Source: Flaveria trinervia
Lineage: Eukaryota; Streptophyta; Magnoliopsida; Asterales; Asteraceae
Assembly: GCA_025506515.1 (NCBI GenBank)
Contig: CM046453.1
Span: forward strand, 40,989,727 to 41,053,726
Direction: 5' to 3'
DNA: 64,000 nt
The notes under the pieces are model-generated. The model saw only the letters and a list, made by a program, of their open reading frames with translations. It was not told the DNA's origin and did no database searches. The position numbers were made by a program, and so were the translations under genes. Position 1 is the stretch's first letter; each line of letters starts with the position of its first letter. Positions 57,615 to 64,000 of the stretch are shown piece after piece.

Positions 57615-58130
57615 TCTAGGATCATTGAAGGGTGTAAGTTACAACACAGCAACACAAAGAGGAGATTAACCAAACTTTAATTAAGCAGTAAACTGGATTA
57701 ACCAAGATAAGACACTAAGAACACAAGTAATGAAAGAGACAGAACACAAAGAACACAAGTATATGGTTTTCAAGAATGCAGTATATTGCTTTCTCTATTT
57801 CTATTACAAATGTTACAAAGCATAAATAAAAGTTACAAAAGAATGAGATACTTATACTACATCCTACAGCTGGCTATACTTTGAAAGCCAGCTGGATACA
57901 ATTGACTAGACACGAACAAAATCAATTGTAGAGTCAAAAGGCATTTGCCTTTTGACTTGTGACTATGACATGCCATAGCGCACATCCTTTTCTATTACAA
58001 AAGGAAAAGTACATAAAGTAGAAAGAATACAGACTCAGAACCTCAATGTACAGTTACCAAAAGCATGGACCTTATCACCACAACTGTTAGTTGATGACTT
58101 GTAGAGTTGCAGCAGAAAGATGTCCAGCTT
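57615..58130 (-). repeat. F2-c 5' LTR (LTR2), truncated
   Basis: 516 bases matching 46036-46550 of the 3' LTR with few differences, then an abrupt change at 58131, where G3 begins. The palindrome-bearing 5' part of this LTR is displaced beyond the window. Confidence 0.85.
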
Positions 58131-60206
58131 TGGTCTCGTTTTCATCATCTAGACTTCGACTACAACTGAGTCTACTCCATTCTTGCACGTAGATGACCTT
58201 GGTTGTCCTTTTCTTGCTATTTCACTACGTCCAATTAGGGTTTTGGGTGTTTAGGTCCAACCCGAACACATAAGGTCGTGTGGGTGCGTGTGATGTCCTT
58301 TCTGCGTGTTTTTCTTGTTTGAGTGTGTTGTAGTGTGATTCTGGAAGTCCTTGTGGTGTAAAACCCACGCACGAAGTAGCCGGAGGCTGCTCTGCACTTC
58401 TACAGTCGTGAATCTGCCATTCTGTCGACTGGGTCTGTCATGCGACTAAGCCGTGCGACTAGGTGAGTCATGCGACTGAGTCATTCAGGCGACTGAGTTG
58501 TGCTACTGGGTATGTCGTGCGAATGAGTCGTGCGATCAAATGAATGCGTGCAATTGAGTCAATGCAGATGAGTGTATGCATGCGATTGAGTGTACGACCG
58601 AATGGATGTGTGCGATTATGCGTGTATCGCATGATTGAAGGCCAATCGTACGAATGGAGGTTCAATAGTCCGAATGAAGCTGATTCGTACGAATGAAGGT
58701 TCGTGCATATGGAGGTTGAGTCATGCGATTGAGTGTGTGTGGTACAACTGAATGCCAGTCGCACGAATGAAGGTTCAATCGTATGAATGAAGCTGATTCG
58801 TACGAATGAGGGTTGATTCGTGCGAATGGAGTGTTGAGTTGTGCGTCTGGTCCTATCGTGCGATTGAAGCAGCTGTGTGTGTGAATTTCCTTCTTGAATG
58901 TCGTGTGATGTTAAGGTAACATCAACACAGTTGCCATTGCTCAACCGCAAAGATTAAAGTCAACACTATCAAGCCTACAAATGCTATTCCAAGTCAAATC
59001 AACCTAACATTTTATAATTATCAACAACCAATTGTGACTACTAATATTTAACAAATACTTCTCTTATAACAATGGAACTTTCACAATATCACCGGCAATG
59101 GCGACGGTTTCTAGTAGTTGGATCTACATAAGATCTATTACTTGTGTCAGCTGTGTGTGTTACACGCGATCGAACCGATACAACCCGAAACCGACCGAAC
59201 GTCACTATTTACTTCATACATATCATTAATGATTAACAATACATCAATAGGTGTTTGACCACCTATTACATACTACATTTGGCGACTTTAAACATTCATA
59301 CTTACCACTTAACAAGTGACTTTCATGGCCCCTTTTATGCTTTACAATATTTTAATCATTTACAAACATGGGGGAAAAGTATGCTCACCCGCTTTTCATG
59401 CTGTACAACTTACATACAATTACATACTTGGAATTAACGTGTTACTGTTTTGTGGGTACTTATCTGATACATGCTTGATTTTGCTGTGTGGTACTTTCTT
59501 TACAACCATTAAATTCTAGTGTGGGAACCGACAAATAGGTATTGGTAGTACTACTAGGTTAACACCCTACCCTTGTTTGTTGGTATACTAGTTTGTACCA
59601 ACAGTAGCCAGGAACGGGCCTTGGGTGAATATATTCCGACAAGATTCTGTGTGTACGTCGTTAGGTTTGGTTGTAAAGCTCAAGTCATGTGATATTACTT
59701 ACATTTAACTATATACACGATATTCCACAACAATTACTATACAACATCAATACTTAGTTACAATTTAACCTCGAGCTCACCAACAATTTTGTGACATTTT
59801 GAGCATATGTTTTCAGGTGACATTGCCAATTGAAGATCTAGGTGTGCTGGCCTTAGTGGAGACTCTACGATGCATTTTGAGACTAAACATACTTAACGAA
59901 CATTGTCTTTTTGGAACGTTGTTGTAGTCTGCTTTAAACAACATTATCCTTTTGATACTTCTTCACGGGTTTGTGGAAATACATTACAATGTTATCATCT
60001 TTGTTTATGTGAATCATCTAACATGTTTATGCTTCTGGCTATGTTGTCGTGAATATTGACTAAACACGGCACAAGTCTCCTTTGTGTTGGGTGTCATCAT
60101 GACACGCTTGTCATCATTTATTATATTGCATCTCTATTGCTTACCATGTGTTATGACGATCCCGTCTCGTTACATCCCTGTGTTTTCGCTCTTAGTGGGG
60201 GTGACA
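58131..60206 (+). repeat. G3 5' LTR
   Basis: About 2.08 kb from TGGTCTCG (58131) to GGGGGTGACA (60206), right before the primer site. The start is an inference from the F2-c LTR breakpoint; the 3' LTR is outside the window. No ORF in it looks real. Confidence 0.5.
58440..58870 (+). repeat. Motif array in the G3 LTR
   Basis: Repeated GTCATGCGACTGAG, GTCGTGCGAATGAG, CAATCGTACGAATGAAG words on both strands, the same family as in F3. The minus-strand ORF over it is a by-product. Confidence 0.75.
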
Positions 60207-60209
60207 GAC

Positions 60210-60223
60210 TGGTATCAGAGCCA
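60210..60223 (+). promoter_or_regulatory. G3 primer-binding site, initiator Met-tRNA
   Basis: TGGTATCAGAGCCA three bases after the LTR end. Confidence 0.9.
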
Positions 60224-60797
60224 GGTTGTAGAGAATTAGGTAATTCACTTGACCTAGACTATAACCTAGGAACCTTCATATAGATTTGCATGCTAGGATC
60301 TGTGTGCATTTTATATCTCATGTATGTGTTCCTCTTTACTTGATTCGTTTATCTATCTGCCTTGTGATCTTTCCACCCTACAAGAGAGCCCTTATGCTCA
60401 CTCCTTATGGGATGCTTCTATCGAATCTTCCATCCCTTTACACGCGAGTTGTTTTCAACCCGGGTAGTAACCCGAGGAGACCTTCACAGATATGCTATTG
60501 TGCTTGACCAAGGACATTGAGATTTACCCTGAGAAGGTTATGTCTGAAACCTCGAAAGAGGAGGAGATAGCCAACCATTGCTAGACTAACGTGATTCTAT
60601 GCATGGGTTTGCAATTATTATGATGGATTACTATTGGAACATTACCTATACATGGTGTGAGAACTACACGATTTGTATGTGATGTGTGGTAACAACAAGT
60701 GTGATAATAACTTGGAATGCTGGATTTTGATGACTGATATGGATAATATACTTTGAAATGCTTAAAGCTTACGTTTTTACTACTTCTATGATTAGAA
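60224..60797 (+). other. G3 leader
   Basis: About 570 bases before the gag ATG; no recognisable ORF or motif. Confidence 0.55.
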
Positions 60798-62180
60798 AAT
60801 GCCGCCTCGAAGAGTTACCCGCAGCAACAGTGGCGGAAATAGCCTCGAGGGGAAGAGGCAGAGGCAGAGGTAGAGCACCAAGAACAAATGATGCCCCTCC
60901 TAGCAACAATTAGGGAATAGGAAACCTGACATGGCAACTCTGATCGCTCAACAGCTAGCCGACTGATTCCGACTATTGTGGCCAAGTGAGCGATGCTTTT
61001 CATAATCACCACCCCCACGGGGATGGTGGCAATGATAATGAGGATAATGGGAACCCGACTAGGAACGAGAGAAACCAGGAGACTGGGAATGGTGGTACAG
61101 CCTGTAATGAGACTGGGGTTGTTAATGTTAGAAGGGGATGCTCGTACAAGGAGTTTGTGGCCTGCAAACCGAAAGAGTTTGATGGCGGGTGGAGCTATAT
61201 CCCTGACCAGATGGCTTGAGAAGATGGAGGCAGTGATCGATATCAGCGAATGCCTCGGTAGCCAGAAGATTAATATGCCACGTGTTCACTACATGGCAAG
61301 GCACTAACTTGGTGGAACACTCAAGTTCAGGCTAGGGGAACAGAATCAGGGATGCGGATGTCGGTGGATGAGTTAAGGCCTTAATCACTGAGGAATACAG
61401 CCCCCTCAATGAGATGCAAAAACTGGAGCATGAATTCGGAATCATGCTATGGTGGGGGCTGGGCACGCACTTACACAGATCGATTTCATGAGTTGGTAAG
61501 AATGGTTCCACTTCGGGTCATTCAAGAATCAAAGAGGATCGAGAAGTATATTTGGGGAGTTGTGCCTCAAATCCAAGGTATAGTAACAACAGCTGCTCCT
61601 CCTACGATTCAGAGTGCAATTCTGAAGGCTGGCGCTCTAACTGATGAGATGGTGAGAACAGGGGTGTTGGGAAGGGGAGCAGAGAAAAGACAGGATGTTG
61701 GGGAAACGAGCCGGTCGAGTGCTAGGAGATTTGATAAAAGGGCCAAGATAACCAAAAATTTTGTGGCCGTGACCAAGACAAAAGAGAGTATGTTTGGCTG
61801 CACCCTAAATGTCATAGGTGCAATTTCCATCATCCCCTAGCAATGCTATGTCGGGTGTGCGTGAACTGTGGACGCCCGGGACATCTAGCAAAAGACTGCA
61901 GAGCGGCGCCGAATCTTGTGGCACCGGTCAACGCGGTTAACCCCGCTCGGAATGCAAGAGGTTGTTAAAAGTATGGAAGCGTTGATCACTATAGAAACAT
62001 GTGCCCTAGACTGAATCGGGCACCAGGTCAACAAAGGAACAACCAACAACTGGTGATGGTCATAGTTAGAATCAAGGCCCGACAAATCAAGGAAATACAG
62101 CTCGGGGACGTGTATTTGTCATTGGAGCCAATGATGCCCGTCAGGACCCGAAGTTGTCACGTGTACGCACTTACTCAATA
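60798..62180 (+). pseudogene. G3 gag
   Basis: ATG at 60798 (MPPRRVTRSNSGG, Arg-rich start usual for plant gypsy gags). Gag domain with FVACKPKEFDGG and RWLEKMEAVIDISECLGSQK (61150-61270) and ELVRMVPLRVIQESKRIEKY (61490-61550). Two zinc knuckles: CVNCGRPGHLAKDC (61858-61899) and a second one near 61965-62000 with a damaged Cys. Several stops and shifts. Confidence 0.83.
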
Positions 62181-62640
62181 ATCACTTTGCATCTATATAT
62201 TTGACACTTGAGCCGATAATAGCTTTATCTACAAAGTTTCTGCAATTGTTGATTTGAGTCATAGTAGGCTAGAAACTAGCTACTCTGTAGAAATGGGCAA
62301 TGGTAGGGTTGTACATGCTGATGAAGTCATTAGAAAGTGATCGATGATATTGGAGGACCATGCCTACGACATAGACTAGATACCCTTAAATTTAGAAGTT
62401 TCGACGTGATTGTGGGAAGGGATTGGTTGTCGAAAAACGGAGCTGAGATTTTCTGTCGGGTCAAAGTAGTACGAATCCCCATGCCAAACGGGGAGGTACT
62501 CAGGATTCAAGGAGAACAACCGAGAAGAAAATTAAAGCTTATCTCCTGCATGAAAGCACGCCGAAGTTTATGAAAACAGTGCTACGCTTTTCTGGCTCAT
62601 GTGGTAGAAAAGAAGGAAGAAACGAGGAAGTTGGTAGATA
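62181..62640 (+). pseudogene. G3 aspartic protease
   Basis: Active-site region at about 62199-62230 reads FDT-stop-ADNSFI, a nonsense codon in the catalytic loop. Downstream FDVIVGRDWLSKNGAEI (62400-62450) and KVVRIPMPNGEVLRIQGEQP are intact. Confidence 0.82.
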
Positions 62641-63560
62641 TTCCAGTAGTCTGGGACTACCCAGATGTATTTCCGGATGACTTCTATGGTTTGCCTCCTC
62701 CACGATAGGTGTAATTTTAGTCGTATAGAGTTAGTTCCTGGAGCTACACGGTGGCAAAGTCGCCCAGCGCCTAGCACCATCAGAAATGCAAGAGTTATCC
62801 AGTCAATTACGAGAACTACTGGAGAAGTGTTTTATTTGGCCGAGTCACTCACCATGGGGAGCACCGGTATTATTTGTCAAAAAGAAGATGGGTCGTTCCG
62901 AATGTGTATCGATTACCGTGATTTGAACAAGTTAACCGTGAAAAATCGGTATCCTCACCCAGGATCGATGATCTGTTGACCATCTGCAAGGAGCTTCAAT
63001 TTTTCGAAGATCGACCTTCATTCTGGATATCATCAACTAAGGGTTTTCGATGATGCATACCGAAAACAGCATTTAGAACTCGTTATGGGCCTATGATTTT
63101 GGGCCTGCCGTTTGGGATGACTAACGCACCAGCTCGTTTATGGACCTAATGAATCGGTTGTGTAAACCTTATTTGGATAAGTTTATGATCGTCTTCATAG
63201 ATGATATACTTATCTACTCCCGATTGAAAGAAGATCATGAAGAACACCTTCGGCAATTCTGGAACTGTTACGTTAAGTGAAGTTTTGGGTCATGTGGTTA
63301 ACGATGATGGATTCATGTGGATCTCGGTAAGATCGAAGAAAGTGAAGAAATGGGATGCACCCAGACACCATCAGAATAGGTAATTCTTAGGGTTGGCCGG
63401 ATACTATCGTCATTTCATCGCAAGATTTTTGAAGATCGCTCAACCGTTAACATTGTTGACTCCAGAAAAAAAATAAGTTTGATTGGGGACATGCACAAGA
63501 ACAAGTATTCCAAATGTTGAAAGAGAAGTTGTCCAATGCACCAATATTGTCCCTCCCAGA
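62641..63560 (+). pseudogene. G3 reverse transcriptase
   Basis: DIPVVWDYPDVFPDDFYGLP, SPWGAPVLFVKKKDGS(F) and MCIDYRDLNKLTVKNRY (62850-62955), then frameshifts, and the palm box FIDDILIYSR (63194-63225) with both Asp residues. The thumb block (GLAGYYRHFIARF) is at about 63392-63430. Confidence 0.83.
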
Positions 63561-64000
63561 TGGAACTGATGATTCTGTGGTATACTATGATGATTCACAT
63601 CAAGGATTGGGATGTGTACTAATGTAGAAGCATAAGGTGATTGCCTACACTCGCGACAACTTAAGGTGCACGAAAAGAACTATATAACCCATGATTTGGA
63701 ATTAGGCGTTGTAGTATTTGCACTTAAGATATGGAGGCATTACTTGTATGGACAAAAATGCATTATTTGCACAGATCATAAGATCATCCAACATATCCTG
63801 GATCAGAAAGAGCTTAATATGCGTCAACGACATTGGGTAGAGCTTCTTAGTGACTACTATTGTGAAATCCGGTATCATACAGGGAAAGCTACGTGGGGCT
63901 GATGCTTTAAGCTGCAAAGAACGTGCGAAACCACTAGTGCTCGAGCGTTGGATTGACTATTCAAATGAATTTGAAAGCTCAGATCCAATTGCCCAAAGTG
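63561..64000 (+). pseudogene. G3 RNase H (continues past the window)
   Basis: VVYYDDSHQGLGCVLM with catalytic Asp (63578-63625), then a stop. Further pieces: NYITHDLELGVVVFALKIWRHYLYGQ and YHTGKA (63675-63890). Runs to the window edge. Confidence 0.82.

Larger units (their letters stand above)
46036..58130 (-). mobile_element. F2-c: near-complete Ty1/copia element with aORF
   Basis: 12.1 kb on the minus strand: truncated 5' LTR (58130-57615), primer site, gag, protease, integrase, RT, RNase H, internal promoter region, long aORF, purine tract and complete 3' LTR. This gives the full order of the F2 family: LTR-gag-PR-INT-RT-RH-aORF-LTR, as in Sirevirus-type elements. It keeps the integrase triad, the YVDD box and a 515-codon aORF stretch, but has frameshifts and CAG-to-TAG stops. 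The 5' LTR is interrupted by the gypsy element G3. Confidence 0.88.
58131..64000 (+). mobile_element. G3: Ty3/gypsy element, 5' LTR to RNase H
   Basis: Plus-strand gypsy element: LTR, primer site, leader, gag with two knuckles, protease, RT and RNase H, continuing past the window. Its left end is inferred from the break in the F2-c LTR. Protease nonsense mutation and frameshifts; RT palm residues kept. Clade uncertain; the pol sequence resembles the Tekay/Del type. Confidence 0.8.

Noticed and set aside
58468..58950. 160-codon minus-strand ORF rich in Arg/Thr/His/Ser
   Set aside because: Lies on the motif array of the G3 LTR; its repeats explain the open frame and no domain is recognisable.
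60210..60223. tRNA gene suggested by Met-tRNA-like sequence (also at 5919, 28125, 30388, 57601)
   Set aside because: Only the 12-14 base primer-site complement is present next to LTR ends; no tRNA cloverleaf.

Overview
The window is plant DNA made almost entirely of LTR retrotransposons inserted into one another; I see no host gene, tRNA or rRNA. The evidence is Ty1/copia domains (UBN2-type gag, CCHC knuckles, DSG protease, DDE integrase, YVDD reverse transcriptase, RNase H), Ty3/gypsy pol domains, LTRs with TG...CA ends, initiator-Met-tRNA primer sites and purine tracts. The copia families carry an extra ORF (aORF) downstream of pol, as in the Sirevirus lineage. A eudicot heterochromatic region is likely. 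Asteraceae is a weak guess from the look of the aORF proteins.

I name the elements by LTR family. F1 (LTR begins TGTTGGACCAAAAG): F1-a (1-6798, minus, gag-pol), F1-b (6799-9606, minus, LTR plus partial gag), F1-c (11788-16355, plus, with a 100-N gap) and F1-d (16356-21153, plus). F1-c and F1-d show only an aORF and LTRs. F2: F2-a (21154-28921, minus), F2-b (28922-29648 continuing at 42782-44512, plus) and F2-c (46036-58130, minus, gag-pol-aORF with both LTRs). F3: one 13.1-kb plus-strand element with both LTRs (29649-42781). Gypsy: G1 (9607-11787, plus), G2 (44513-about 46035, minus) and G3 (58131 to the window end, plus).

The nesting can be read from the junctions. G2 was hit by F2-b. F2-b was hit in its aORF by F3 and by F2-a. 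F2-a was hit in its aORF by an F1 element. F2-c was hit in its 5' LTR by G3. G1 lies between two divergent F1 LTRs. All elements carry frameshifts and stops; F2-c looks least decayed.

The most notable pattern concerns regulation. In each copia family a family-specific, near-palindromic short motif is arrayed in the LTR, and the same motif is arrayed again between pol and the aORF, just upstream of a TATA-like box and a leader to the aORF. The motifs are CTTCAG(T/C)(A/C)GTT in F1, CTTC(C/G)GAAG in F2 and TCGCACGA(C/T)TGA in F3. This suggests the aORF is transcribed from its own internal promoter that shares control sequences with the LTR. The F3 motif also fills part of the LTR of the unrelated gypsy element G3. 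The three families share an aORF domain despite unrelated LTRs.
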